Below, piece by piece: positions 1-7,399 of a stretch of 35,076 bases of DNA. The notes beneath the pieces are model-generated. The model did not search any database and was not told where the DNA came from. It saw only the letters and a list, made by a program, of their open reading frames with translations. Every line of letters starts with the position of its first letter. The first letter of the stretch is position 1. A program made the translations under genes and the position numbers. Source of the DNA: Bacteroidales bacterium (GTDB lineage Bacteria; Bacteroidota; Bacteroidia; Bacteroidales; VadinHA17); the NCBI GenBank assembly GCA_025455395.1, contig JALOMO010000034.1, forward strand, positions 1 through 35,076, in the 5' to 3' direction.

Positions 1-1002
1 ACGGGATTAGTAATTACTGGCAACTTCTCACTTATCGACTGGTCTTCAGGCAACTACTATCTTAAGACAGAAACCGATCCGACAGGAGGAACTAACTATA
101 CAATTAGCGGAACATCCCAATTTTTAAGTGTTCCATATGCCTTGTATGCAAAGTCAGCAGCTAACGGATTTAGTGGAAACTACAACGACTTGACAAACAA
201 GCCTCTTCTCTTCAGTGGCAATTATAATGACCTGTCCGGCAAACCCACCTTATTTGATGGTACATGGTCAAGTCTTACCGGAAAGCCTACAACTTTAGCG
301 GGATATGGTATTACAGATTTTGATTTCACAGGAGCAATTCTTAATGATCAACTGAGGTTTGATGGTTCAAAGTGGGTAAGATTTACCCCAGATAATTCTA
401 CACATATATCTATCCCAAACCAATCAGCCGGTGATATCCTGTATTACGACGGTACTAATTGGACAAGGCTTCCAAAGGGAAATGACGGTCAGGTACTTTC
501 TGTTATAGATGGCAAACCATCTTGGCGCTCGCCACACTACATCGGAGAGTCCTATGGGGGAGGTTATATTTTCTATCTTGATCCTTCTGGGCTACATGGA
601 TTGATTGCGTCTCCCTATGATGTAGGCTATGCAAATTGGGGTTGCCTTGGCACATTAATAGGAGGAACAGGAACATCGTTAGGATCGGGGAAGGCAAATA
701 CGACAGCTATTGTAAATGGGTGTAATGAAAATGGGATTGCAGCCAAAATATGTGACGCTCTTGAACTATCAGGATTTAGTGATTGGTATCTTCCCTCATT
801 AGACGAATTAAAGTTAATCTATGTTCGGCTAATTAAGAATGATCTGGGGAAGATAGGTGATTATAAAAGTTACAGCTATTGGTGTTCTTCTGAAGTAATG
901 GAGAACGATGCCTGGTATGTTTCATTTCTGTCTGGTGGAACATTTAATAACGGTAATAAATCCGATAACGGAATCTGCATTATAGCAATAAGATCTTTTT
1001 AG
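1..1002 (+). CDS. DUF1566 (Lcl C-terminal) domain surface protein, 5' end missing
   Basis: The frame is open from the first base, so the start lies upstream of the window; 333 codons plus stop are visible. The N-terminal part contains the SVPYALYAKSA motif that often precedes the C-terminal module in secreted Bacteroidota proteins. Three imperfect repeats of roughly 18 residues follow, of the type GNYNDLxxKPxLF, ending in GYGITDF; similar repeats occur in tail-fibre-like and adhesin-like proteins. The last 150 residues match the DUF1566 fold (GGYIFYLD, GFSDWYLPSLDELKLIY, YWCSSE, aromatic-rich end). The protein is probably exported and has a binding or structural role, but no ligand can be named. 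The domain call is firm; function is unknown. Confidence 0.8.
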   Translation, partial: TGLVITGNFSLIDWSSGNYYLKTETDPTGGTNYTISGTSQFLSVPYALYAKSAANGFSGNYNDLTNKPLLFSGNYNDLSGKPTLFDGTWSSLTGKPTTLAGYGITDFDFTGAILNDQLRFDGSKWVRFTPDNSTHISIPNQSAGDILYYDGTNWTRLPKGNDGQVLSVIDGKPSWRSPHYIGESYGGGYIFYLDPSGLHGLIASPYDVGYANWGCLGTLIGGTGTSLGSGKANTTAIVNGCNENGIAAKICDALELSGFSDWYLPSLDELKLIYVRLIKNDLGKIGDYKSYSYWCSSEVMENDAWYVSFLSGGTFNNGNKSDNGICIIAIRSF

Positions 1003-1278
1003 TACATAATGACTTCCAAAACAAAACTTTAATTATCGGAAAGTTGATCAATAATTGTTAAAATTTCCTGTAACTACCTAAGGCAGTCTGAAAGCCATTT
1101 ATTAAATTTGATACGCAATACTTTCTTTGGGTGATTTTATCGGCTGGTAGGGAGCGGCAGCGATGCAGTGGATACTTATTTATTGTTACATGTTTATAAT
1201 TATAGGTTTCATAGCTAAAAAGTAGCTAATAATTATTGAATGAAACCAACAGTATAGATCTTAATAACTCTGTAAGTT

Positions 1279-1977
1279 ATGATACAATTAATACCTCCTA
1301 AGGCATTTGCACAAACAAGTAAAGTGGCAAATACCTTACTGCCTGCTTCTGTAGACTGGTACTGCCCGCACTGCAATCGTAGTGTCAACTTCCGTCTCAG
1401 CTGGGATATAAAAAGTATCCCTCAACCAGTAATTTATTGCTCTTCAGCTTGCTCAGGCTGTAGAAAGATTTCCGTTTTTATTTATGTTGGATTCGCGGAT
1501 AGCGTTTTAAACCCCCGTGAAGGGGAGCTTTATATACATCCAGAGCCATCAACCAGAACACCCTTGAATGGGATATATGAATCGAGTAAATTCAATGATG
1601 GTTTAAAACGAGCTTATGAATCTGCAATAAATGTTTATAATGTTGGAGAGTGGACAGCTACTGCAGTACTCAATCGGAGAATGCTGGAAGGTATAATGAA
1701 AGAAATTTTGCCACTAGAAAAAAGAAATATGCCACTCGCAAAACAATTGGAAGAATTACCCAAACATATTGACCTACAAAAGCCATTGATCACATTAGCT
1801 GAATCACTTCGGAAGGGAGGTAATCTGGGGGCACATTTTGATTTGGAAAAAGCACCAGATGAAAATATTTCAACTCTAATGATGGACTTGTTAGATTACT
1901 TAATTGAATACATATATATTCTTCCAGATAGAATTGATGAGCTTGACGAAAGAGTTAGTTCATTATCAATAAGATAA
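1279..1977 (+). CDS. Zinc-ribbon DUF4145 domain protein
   Basis: This 232-residue protein has an N-terminal zinc-ribbon-like segment (CPHC near residues 29-32, then a C-x3-C-x2-C cluster near residues 54-61). A mostly helical C-terminal domain follows, with the pattern R-x-x-LE-x-I and KGGNLGAHFD, which fits DUF4145. DUF4145 proteins often occur beside restriction-modification and other defence genes, but the biochemical role is not established. It is the first of four small same-strand genes separated by spacers; the spacer directly after its stop carries the first copy of a repeated 21-bp motif, which suggests it travels as cassette-like cargo. No signal peptide is seen, so a cytoplasmic location is expected. 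Confidence 0.7.
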   Translation: MIQLIPPKAFAQTSKVANTLLPASVDWYCPHCNRSVNFRLSWDIKSIPQPVIYCSSACSGCRKISVFIYVGFADSVLNPREGELYIHPEPSTRTPLNGIYESSKFNDGLKRAYESAINVYNVGEWTATAVLNRRMLEGIMKEILPLEKRNMPLAKQLEELPKHIDLQKPLITLAESLRKGGNLGAHFDLEKAPDENISTLMMDLLDYLIEYIYILPDRIDELDERVSSLSIR

Positions 1978-2070
1978 CGTTTACTGACAGCTCGGCATAT
2001 ACAATTGCCTTCGCTCAGATAGATGCAGAATGGTATTGAAGCAGCAACAGCACATACAGCTGAACGTTGG
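1978..2070 (+). repeat. Cassette-like spacer repeat, copy 1
   Basis: The spacer begins one base after the stop of the DUF4145 gene. It contains a 21-bp motif at 1992-2012 (TCGG, then ATATA, then CAATTGCCTTC) shared with the next two spacers. GGCA (1994-1997) can pair with TGCC (2006-2009). A downstream CTGAACGTTG (2060-2069) recurs in copy 3, and AACGTT also lies at the upstream edge (1976-1981), so the spacer is bounded by AACGTT at both ends. Position and layout resemble integron attC sites, but the canonical attC core sequences are not matched. Confidence 0.5.
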
Positions 2071-2124
2071 CAGATACTTTATATTGGACTTTATAGCTTA
2101 AGTAAAAATTTAAATTATTAACCT

Positions 2125-2682
2125 ATGGTACTAATATCTATCACTGAGACCACCTGGATACAGAGTTTCTCAGAAAATGTAATTGCTCCAATTGTTGTAG
2201 CAGCTATTGCATTTTTCTTGTTTGGCAAAATAGATGAATTGCGAAAACGTAAGAGTTACAGTAAACTCGGAGTAGCCATTCTTAACACATTAATCGAAGA
2301 AGTTCAATATGGGAGAAACTCTATCAAAGATACGTTAGATCCAGAAAAGAATGATAAGCCTCATCCTCTTCCGAGAAAAAGTTGGAATGGAATAAATACT
2401 GTTCCTGATGAAGTTTTATTAAGAATCCTTGAAGTATCAAAAAAGCAGAAGGATATTGGATTTCCTTCAGCCGAGATCCGTATTCATACAAAGAATTATT
2501 TTGATCATATGATAACAAATTGGGATCAGGTTGTTATCAATGCCTCATTAGGTAAAGATTTTAAAGCTTTAGCAAAACTGAAATATTCAACATATGATGA
2601 GGCTGCTACTGGAGTATTAAACATGCTTATTAACATTAGACAACTCCTCGAGGAGAACTCCAAGAAATGGTTTCCAAAATAA
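2125..2682 (+). CDS. Small membrane-anchored protein of unknown function
   Basis: This 185-residue protein is not a family I recognise. Residues about 18-35 form one hydrophobic segment (NVIAPIVVAAIAFFLFG), followed by a basic stretch (ELRKRK). That predicts an N-terminal membrane anchor with the soluble remainder in the cytoplasm. The rest is charged and helical, without catalytic motifs I can identify. The gene sits between two copies of the repeated spacer motif, the arrangement expected of a single-gene cassette. An ATG start is used; no Shine-Dalgarno sequence is visible, which is normal for this group of bacteria. Confidence 0.6.
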   Translation: MVLISITETTWIQSFSENVIAPIVVAAIAFFLFGKIDELRKRKSYSKLGVAILNTLIEEVQYGRNSIKDTLDPEKNDKPHPLPRKSWNGINTVPDEVLLRILEVSKKQKDIGFPSAEIRIHTKNYFDHMITNWDQVVINASLGKDFKALAKLKYSTYDEAATGVLNMLINIRQLLEENSKKWFPK

Positions 2683-2760
2683 TTGCGTCTGCCAAAAGGA
2701 TCGGCAAAAGCAATTACCTTCCAATCCGTTCCTAATCCCACCGAAAGTAAATGTTAATTT
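2683..2760 (+). repeat. Cassette-like spacer repeat, copy 2
   Basis: This spacer starts directly at the upstream gene's stop. The 21-bp motif at 2701-2721 (TCGGCAAAAG then CAATTACCTTC) matches copy 3 at 19 of 21 positions and copy 1 at 17 of 21. GGCAA (2703-2707) faces TTACC (2714-2718); the one non-pairing position on the top strand becomes a G-T wobble on the bottom strand. The distal AACGTT box of copies 1 and 3 is degenerate here (CCGAAAGT at 2741-2748). Confidence 0.5.
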
Positions 2761-2773
2761 AATACCAAACCCT

Positions 2774-3220
2774 ATGAAAAGGCAAATCAAAAACAAAGAT
2801 GTTTTCAGAATTGATAAGGCAACTTATAAGGATATAGCGCAAGCAATGGATTTTATTAATGAGTACACAATAAAATCCTATTGCGGATACATAAAAGGGA
2901 AAACAGATCCTTTAGTAATACAAGGTCAACTATATGCAATAAATAATAGGATAACTTCTACAGTATTTCAATTTGTTATTGATATAATGAAACTCGGTGA
3001 TTACATTAACGTACTTCCATATGAGGATAATCCTGATGAAATTGAAAGTTTTCGTTATACTGATAAAGGAATTGATACCTATTATCAGGGAGGATTTCGT
3101 AAAGACATGAATAGAAAGAGACGTGAAAAGTGGCTAATGGTGACTGGTCAGATAAGCATCATACTTGCAGGTCTGTATTACCTATATGAACTTTTATCCA
3201 CAATTATACAGGACTGTTAA
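2774..3220 (+). CDS. Small protein with C-terminal membrane segment, unknown function
   Basis: This 148-residue protein of unknown family has a charged, aromatic-rich N-terminal domain. One hydrophobic stretch near the C-terminus (about residues 125-143, ISIILAGLYYLYELL) is preceded by a basic cluster (NRKRREKW), so a tail-type membrane anchor with a cytoplasmic N-terminal domain is likely. It lies between copies 2 and 3 of the spacer motif, so it looks like another one-gene cassette. The middle segment FRYTDKGIDTYYQGGF is reminiscent of the wing of a winged-helix fold, but this is too weak to assign. Confidence 0.55.
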   Translation: MKRQIKNKDVFRIDKATYKDIAQAMDFINEYTIKSYCGYIKGKTDPLVIQGQLYAINNRITSTVFQFVIDIMKLGDYINVLPYEDNPDEIESFRYTDKGIDTYYQGGFRKDMNRKRREKWLMVTGQISIILAGLYYLYELLSTIIQDC

Positions 3221-3330
3221 TCCAATGGAACTAACGCTAACAGGTCGGTAAACGCAATTACCTTCCGATACCTTCATCATACAACGGTGATAATATGGTA
3301 ACAAAACATCTGCCGAACGTTGTGTGCAAG
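3221..3330 (+). repeat. Cassette-like spacer repeat, copy 3
   Basis: The 21-bp motif at 3245-3265 reads TCGGTAAACG then CAATTACCTTC. It contains a perfect small hairpin, GGTAA (3247-3251) with TTACC (3258-3262) around a 6-base loop. Relative to copy 1, one stem pair has changed from C-G to T-A with pairing kept. CCGAACGTTG (3313-3322) is the distal box shared with copy 1. Confidence 0.5.
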
Positions 3331-3413
3331 CATAGCAGCATAAAAATGGAGAAAAGTCTACAAGAAAATTGAAAGCATTCTGTTCGCGCTAAATTACCCA
3401 TTGAGACAATACT

Positions 3414-3716
3414 ATGGAAGATCAGATCCTAACCATTATTATCATTTTCGTAGTCTTATTGGTGTTATCTCGTTGGTCGTTTCTTATAAAGCGTAAACGC
3501 CGTCGCAGCTATTACCGAAACGAGTATTTAAAATCAGATGACTGGAAGCGTAAGCGCTATGTAGTGCTCAAACGAGACAACTGGCGCTGTGTTTACTGTG
3601 GAGCACCTGCAACCCAAGTCCACCACAAGAAATACGCGAGACGGAACATAGGGAAAGAACCCATCAAATGGCTTGTTTCAGTCTGTAAGTCATGTCATGA
3701 ATCTCGGCATAATTGA
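3414..3716 (+). CDS. Membrane-anchored HNH endonuclease
   Basis: A 100-residue protein with one N-terminal hydrophobic segment (about residues 5-23, ending VLSRWSFLI) followed by a strongly basic linker (KRKRRRS). The C-terminal half is a compact HNH nuclease: CVYCG and CKSCH supply the paired zinc cysteines, VHHKKYARR the catalytic His pair, and the final ESRH matches the end of the HNH fold. It would cut DNA at the inner face of the membrane, or the segment could be an export signal. It follows the third spacer repeat and is the last small cargo gene. The HNH call is strong; defence, effector or homing roles remain open. Confidence 0.8.
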   Translation: MEDQILTIIIIFVVLLVLSRWSFLIKRKRRRSYYRNEYLKSDDWKRKRYVVLKRDNWRCVYCGAPATQVHHKKYARRNIGKEPIKWLVSVCKSCHESRHN

Positions 3717-4160
3717 AGAAGCTGAACCTGATCCATAGCATACGCCGGATAATCTGACCACATTCCGTAGCAGTTGGTGACCACTGTCAACCGTTACCGC
3801 AGGTGTCAAATTGGGAAAAAACTGCATTTCTATTATATTATTAATAGGATTGCAGAAAATTCCCACCTCCGCTTTCCCTACCAGGACCATACTCCGTACC
3901 TCCCCAATCGACATCACTCTCAGGCTGGTAAGTGGAATGATAGTAACGTAGATTGATTCTTGCCGCTGCTTTGCTGGAAGATCGTGCGGCGTACCCACTA
4001 CCTTCAGTCAGTATATCCACCAAAATAAATTATATAATATTTTCGGCAACCCGGTGCGTGTGTTCAACAGGTACCTCCCGAAGGACTCCCCCCCTTTACT
4101 CTGACGGAACAACACCCCGTCAGAAGCATACAAAGTATTAACAATTAAAAACTTAAAGTT
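3717..4160. other. 444-bp gap between cargo genes and the AAA-ATPase module
   Basis: I see no convincing gene here. A 60-codon minus-strand frame (3841-4023) has a plausible composition (RYYHSTYQPES, DWGGTEYGPG) and an AT-rich stretch just upstream, so it could be a tiny gene or a remnant, but it has no recognisable family. A 7-bp inverted repeat (CTGACGG at 4101-4107, CCGTCAG at 4117-4123) lies 37 bases before the next gene and may be part of its leader. The 21-bp spacer motif does not recur here. Confidence 0.3.
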
Positions 4161-4517
4161 ATGGTAACTATTTCTGGTTATGCCGAGCGGGAATCCGCTG
4201 ACGGTAAAAAGTTCTATGCACTTGTCCTTCAGGGAGGTATGGAAATGGTTCTCTCAGAAGAATCAGGTCGCTATTATGCTACAGCCAAGCAGGCAAGCAT
4301 CACAAGCACATTCGACGAACCCACATGCAAAAGCCTGATAGGGACTAAGCTACCTGGACGGATCACCAGAATCCAATGCGATCCTTATGAATACACTGTC
4401 AGAGAGACCGGGGAAATCCTGACCCTAAACCACAGGTGGACGTATAATCCAAATGAGGCAGCCCTGGACGAGATGGTTTATGAAAAGGAACCACTCTCGG
4501 TTGAATTTGCCCAGTAG
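4161..4517 (+). CDS. Conserved-looking small protein of the mobile-element module, unknown function
   Basis: A 118-residue soluble protein. The N-terminal segment (VTISGYAERESADGKKFY, then ALVLQGG) looks like alternating beta strands, and the protein is largely beta with a short acidic tail. It is the first gene of a five-gene, same-strand set continuing with a RecA-like ATPase, DUF3871, a small protein and a JAB protein. That context suggests DNA metabolism, and an OB-fold single-strand-binding role is one possibility, but I cannot show it. An ATG start is used, preceded by an A-rich leader, and a terminator-like hairpin follows within 10 bases. Confidence 0.55.
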   Translation: MVTISGYAERESADGKKFYALVLQGGMEMVLSEESGRYYATAKQASITSTFDEPTCKSLIGTKLPGRITRIQCDPYEYTVRETGEILTLNHRWTYNPNEAALDEMVYEKEPLSVEFAQ

Positions 4518-4523
4518 GGCAGG

Positions 4524-4554
4524 AAGAAGGAGGCGTAAGTCTCCTTTTTCTTTT
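4524..4554 (+). terminator. Hairpin with T-tract after the 4161 gene
   Basis: AAGGAG (4527-4532) pairs with CTCCTT (4541-4546) around an 8-base loop, followed by TTTC and TTTT. It would end or attenuate the transcript before the ATPase gene. Confidence 0.55.
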
Positions 4555-4582
4555 GTGTATTAACCATTAAAACGAATTGAAT

Positions 4583-5419
4583 ATGGAACTACAGAAAGCC
4601 GAAAGACGGCAAGCAGTAATCAAAATGGGTCTTCAGGGACCTTCCGGGTCTGGAAAGACCTACTCAGCTCTGTTGCTGGCTTACGGGCTGGTAAAGGATT
4701 GGGATAAGATCGTTGTCGTGGATTCAGAAAATCACTCAGCAGATCTCTACGCTCATCTTGGAGACTATAGTGTAGTAACAATCGGTCCACCATTCTCTCC
4801 GGCAAAATACATCGAAGCAATCGAACTGTGTGAGGCTGCTGGTATGGAAGTGATAATCATCGACAGCATTTCACACGAGTGGGATGGTTCCGGCGGGATC
4901 ATAGATGTCCACTCAAACATGATGGGCAATTCCTTTACCAACTGGAGCAAAGTAACACCAATGCACAATTCGTTCGTGAATAAAATTCTGCAGAGTCCTG
5001 CACACATCATTGCCACGATAAGAAGCAAGCAGGACTATGTTCTCTCAGAACGTAACGGAAAGGTTGTTCCTGAGAAGGTAGGGCTAAAAGGAGTAACCCG
5101 GGACGGAATGGATTACGAGCTTACCATTGTGTTTGATATTGATATTAAACACCATGCTACAGCGAGCAAAGATCGGACTGGTCTCTTCAGCGACAAACCC
5201 GCGATAATAATCACGGAGGCAACTGGTGCTATGATAAAGGACTGGTGTATGAGTGGCTTTAAGGTCAGTGACATTGAGACGGAGATTGAGCAAACGACCA
5301 GTATAGATGGTCTGCGCCATATCTTCCAGAAGTACCCTGAGTACCGCAAGCGCATAGAACCCGCCATATACAGACGCAAGGCACAGATAGAAACCCTTGC
5401 AGCAGTTGTAACCCCTTAA
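4583..5419 (+). CDS. RecA-like AAA family ATPase of a mobile element
   Basis: A 278-residue protein starting at the ATG of MELQKAERR; an in-frame TTG two codons upstream is less likely. The Walker A motif GPSGSGKT spans about residues 19-26 and a Walker B strand EVIIIDS about 89-95, followed by ISHEWDG. This layout fits the AAA_24 / RecA-fold ATPases of phages and integrative elements, some of which (for example Sak4-like proteins) promote single-strand annealing. Here it lies 10 bases before a DUF3871 gene and near a JAB protein, a grouping seen on Bacteroidota mobile elements. ATP binding is well supported; a recombination role is inferred from context. Confidence 0.78.
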   Translation: MELQKAERRQAVIKMGLQGPSGSGKTYSALLLAYGLVKDWDKIVVVDSENHSADLYAHLGDYSVVTIGPPFSPAKYIEAIELCEAAGMEVIIIDSISHEWDGSGGIIDVHSNMMGNSFTNWSKVTPMHNSFVNKILQSPAHIIATIRSKQDYVLSERNGKVVPEKVGLKGVTRDGMDYELTIVFDIDIKHHATASKDRTGLFSDKPAIIITEATGAMIKDWCMSGFKVSDIETEIEQTTSIDGLRHIFQKYPEYRKRIEPAIYRRKAQIETLAAVVTP

Positions 5420-5429
5420 ACCATACCTT

Positions 5430-6410
5430 ATGGAAGAACTAATGACTATTAACAATGCGGAGGTAATCACCGACATTGAAGTACCCGGAACCTCTGATAG
5501 CCGTTTCATGGTGGCTAACACGCAGTCTATCCCTTACCAGCTTCTGAAACAGAAGTGTACCATACCAAGTTTCAGAGATAGTGAATCAACGATCTCCCAT
5601 CAGGAGTTCATAGATATCATTGGTGATGCGGTTTCTCTGGCATTTCCAGCAGAAAGAATACTTGATCCAGCTATAAGGGTATCACATCCGATCAAAGGGC
5701 GTATACCATCTGCTGTCGGGAAACCGGCAAACGCACTTCAGGATTACGAGCGTACGATCTTTTATGAGCGAATGATATTTATGTATGAAATCCCTGCCAT
5801 CACTGATACTGTAAACGGCAATCAGATGTCCTTAGTAGTTGGAGGGATTCGAGCTTATAATTTGGAAAACCTGAGGAGCAAGAAAAGTGAAGAAAGATTC
5901 AAGATATGGATCGGATTCAAGAATTCTGTGTGCATAAATTTGTGCGTGTCCACGGATGGCTACCAGGGAGATCTCCGGGCAAGAACAACACACGAACTCC
6001 TTAACAGGGCATTCCAGTTGTTTGCAATGTTCAATGCACAGAAGCAGCTACACACTCTCCGTAACCTTGCTGACTATGGGCTTACTGACCATCAGTTTGC
6101 ACAGCTGGTAGGGAGGTTGAGAATGTACCCATTCCTTACAAGCCGTGAGAAGCTTGGGATACCTGCCCTTGAGCTGGGTGACTCGCAGGTTAACACTGTG
6201 ATCCGCGATTATTACAAGGACAAATCGTTCTGTCGGGATGATGATGGGAACATAAACCTGTTTAGATTTTATAACCTGCTGACAGGTGCCAATAAGAGCT
6301 CATACATTGACACATTTCTGGACAGGACTGTGAACGCACTGTCTTTCACGCAGGTATTGTTAAACAGCCTGAAAACGGGGCAATACTTATGGTACCTCAA
6401 TGAGCAATGA
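5430..6410 (+). CDS. DUF3871 family protein
   Basis: A 326-residue soluble protein. The opening (INNAEVITDIE, then FMVANTQ), the TISHQEFIDIIGDAVS segment and the RTTHELLNRAFQLF segment fit my memory of DUF3871, a family found almost only in Bacteroidota and usually on integrated elements. Its biochemical role is unknown. It starts 10 bases after the ATPase stop and overlaps the next small gene by 11 bases, so the three genes are probably co-transcribed and translationally coupled. No signal peptide, membrane segment or nucleotide-binding motif is visible. Confidence 0.72.
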   Translation: MEELMTINNAEVITDIEVPGTSDSRFMVANTQSIPYQLLKQKCTIPSFRDSESTISHQEFIDIIGDAVSLAFPAERILDPAIRVSHPIKGRIPSAVGKPANALQDYERTIFYERMIFMYEIPAITDTVNGNQMSLVVGGIRAYNLENLRSKKSEERFKIWIGFKNSVCINLCVSTDGYQGDLRARTTHELLNRAFQLFAMFNAQKQLHTLRNLADYGLTDHQFAQLVGRLRMYPFLTSREKLGIPALELGDSQVNTVIRDYYKDKSFCRDDDGNINLFRFYNLLTGANKSSYIDTFLDRTVNALSFTQVLLNSLKTGQYLWYLNEQ

Positions 6411-6651
6411 AAAAACCCTCGATGAGATACGGAGGTTATGTGACCCCTATAGCATCCTGGTCATTTACGGAAAGAGGTTATACAAAATCAGATGTCCGTT
6501 TAAGGTCAGGGTTCTGATAGATGTAGCGGGGTGGAAGATTGGAGACATCAAATATGTCGAAAAAGTCCAGGTAACCCGGGATCTCCATATGGTTTACGTT
6601 ATAGGAGGCTTGGCTTATCCTTTCCAGGTATTCCAGATCCTTCTTCATTAA
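6400..6651 (+). CDS. Small unknown protein overlapping the DUF3871 gene
   Basis: An 83-residue protein whose ATG lies inside the last codons of the DUF3871 gene (11-base overlap), which argues for translational coupling. It has three or four predicted beta strands (ILVIYGKRLYKI, FKVRVLIDVAG, MVYVIGG) and no signal sequence or known motif. A terminator hairpin follows within about 10 bases, so it is the last gene of this transcript. I do not recognise the family. Confidence 0.55.
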   Translation: MSNEKTLDEIRRLCDPYSILVIYGKRLYKIRCPFKVRVLIDVAGWKIGDIKYVEKVQVTRDLHMVYVIGGLAYPFQVFQILLH

Positions 6652-6661
6652 CTTGAAATAC

Positions 6662-6692
6662 GGGAGTGCTCGTCAGGGCGCTCCCTTTACTT
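6662..6692 (+). terminator. Hairpin and T-rich tail after the small coupled gene
   Basis: GGGAGTGC (6663-6670) pairs imperfectly with the GGCGCTCCC ending at 6685, around a 7-base loop, and is followed by TTTACTTT. This fits a rho-independent terminator separating the ATPase-DUF3871 transcript from the JAB gene. Confidence 0.55.
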
Positions 6693-6708
6693 TAATACAT
6701 ATACGAAT

Positions 6709-7170
6709 ATGAATAAACAAGAAGAATTGTTAGCATCAGAGGTTGAGATCATTTACAAAAGCAAGATTCCTGCATCAAAGCGGGTACAGATTCACCACTC
6801 AGCGGATGCATTCAAGGTGCTGTGGGAGCACTGGAACAAAGACACTATAGAACACCACGAAGAATTCAAAATCCTTCTCATGAACAATAAGAATGCTGTT
6901 CTTGGGATAGCAGATATCTCCAAGGGTGGAATTACAGGAACTATAATAGATTCAAGAATTGTCATGCAAACAGCGTTGAAGGCGCATGCAACAGGAATCA
7001 TCTTGGCACATAACCACCCTTCCAGCAATCCAATACCCTCAGAAGCTGACGTCAACATAACTAAGAAGCTGGCTGAGGCTGGTAAGGTGATGGATATCCA
7101 AGTCCTGGACCATGTCATTTTGTGTGGAGACGGGACATATTACAGCCTGATGGACGAGTGCAGGATGTAA
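6709..7170 (+). CDS. RadC-type JAB/MPN domain protein
   Basis: A 153-residue protein consisting essentially of the C-terminal JAB domain of RadC-like proteins. The metal-site signature HNHPSSNPIPSEAD is near residues 101-114, with the conserved upstream Glu (EEF, about residues 46-48) and the supporting strand GIILAHNHP. Full-length chromosomal RadC has about 220 residues with an N-terminal helix-hairpin-helix region; this short form lacks it, as is usual for copies on plasmids, phages and integrative elements of Bacteroidota. The function of such copies is not established. The gene has its own strong terminator and is the last gene before the ssrA remnant. Confidence 0.85.
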   Translation: MNKQEELLASEVEIIYKSKIPASKRVQIHHSADAFKVLWEHWNKDTIEHHEEFKILLMNNKNAVLGIADISKGGITGTIIDSRIVMQTALKAHATGIILAHNHPSSNPIPSEADVNITKKLAEAGKVMDIQVLDHVILCGDGTYYSLMDECRM

Positions 7171-7179
7171 GATGGAAAA

Positions 7180-7238
7180 GGGTTCAGCTCTGTAGGAAGG
7201 TTCATATAATAACACTACAGAGCTTGACCCCCTTTTTT
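7180..7238 (+). terminator. Strong rho-independent terminator after the JAB gene
   Basis: GGGTTCAGCTCTGTAG (7180-7195) pairs nearly perfectly with CTACAGAGCTTGACCC (7215-7230), with two mismatched positions, and six T residues follow at 7233-7238. It closes the mobile-element gene block. Confidence 0.75.
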
Positions 7239-7399
7239 ACTACTGATAGGTGTGCTGAACAAAGGGAATTTATAACTACTTTTATCGGTATAAAGCATGT
7301 TCTTTAAAACAAGCCGGAATACCAGTTTTGGTGGCTTATTCGGTGGGTATGCAGGATCACCAGGTTTTGACCACAGAAATATGGCAGGGATAACAAGCT

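Noticed and set aside
1003-1278. Fourth copy of the spacer motif before the DUF4145 gene
   Set aside because: TCGG occurs at two places, but CAATTRCCTTC does not follow, so the array appears to begin after this gap.
1978-3330. Canonical class 1-type attC sites
   Set aside because: The standard R'' and R' cores (RYYYAAC, GTTRRRY) are not matched and no integrase is visible, so only an attC-like label is justified.
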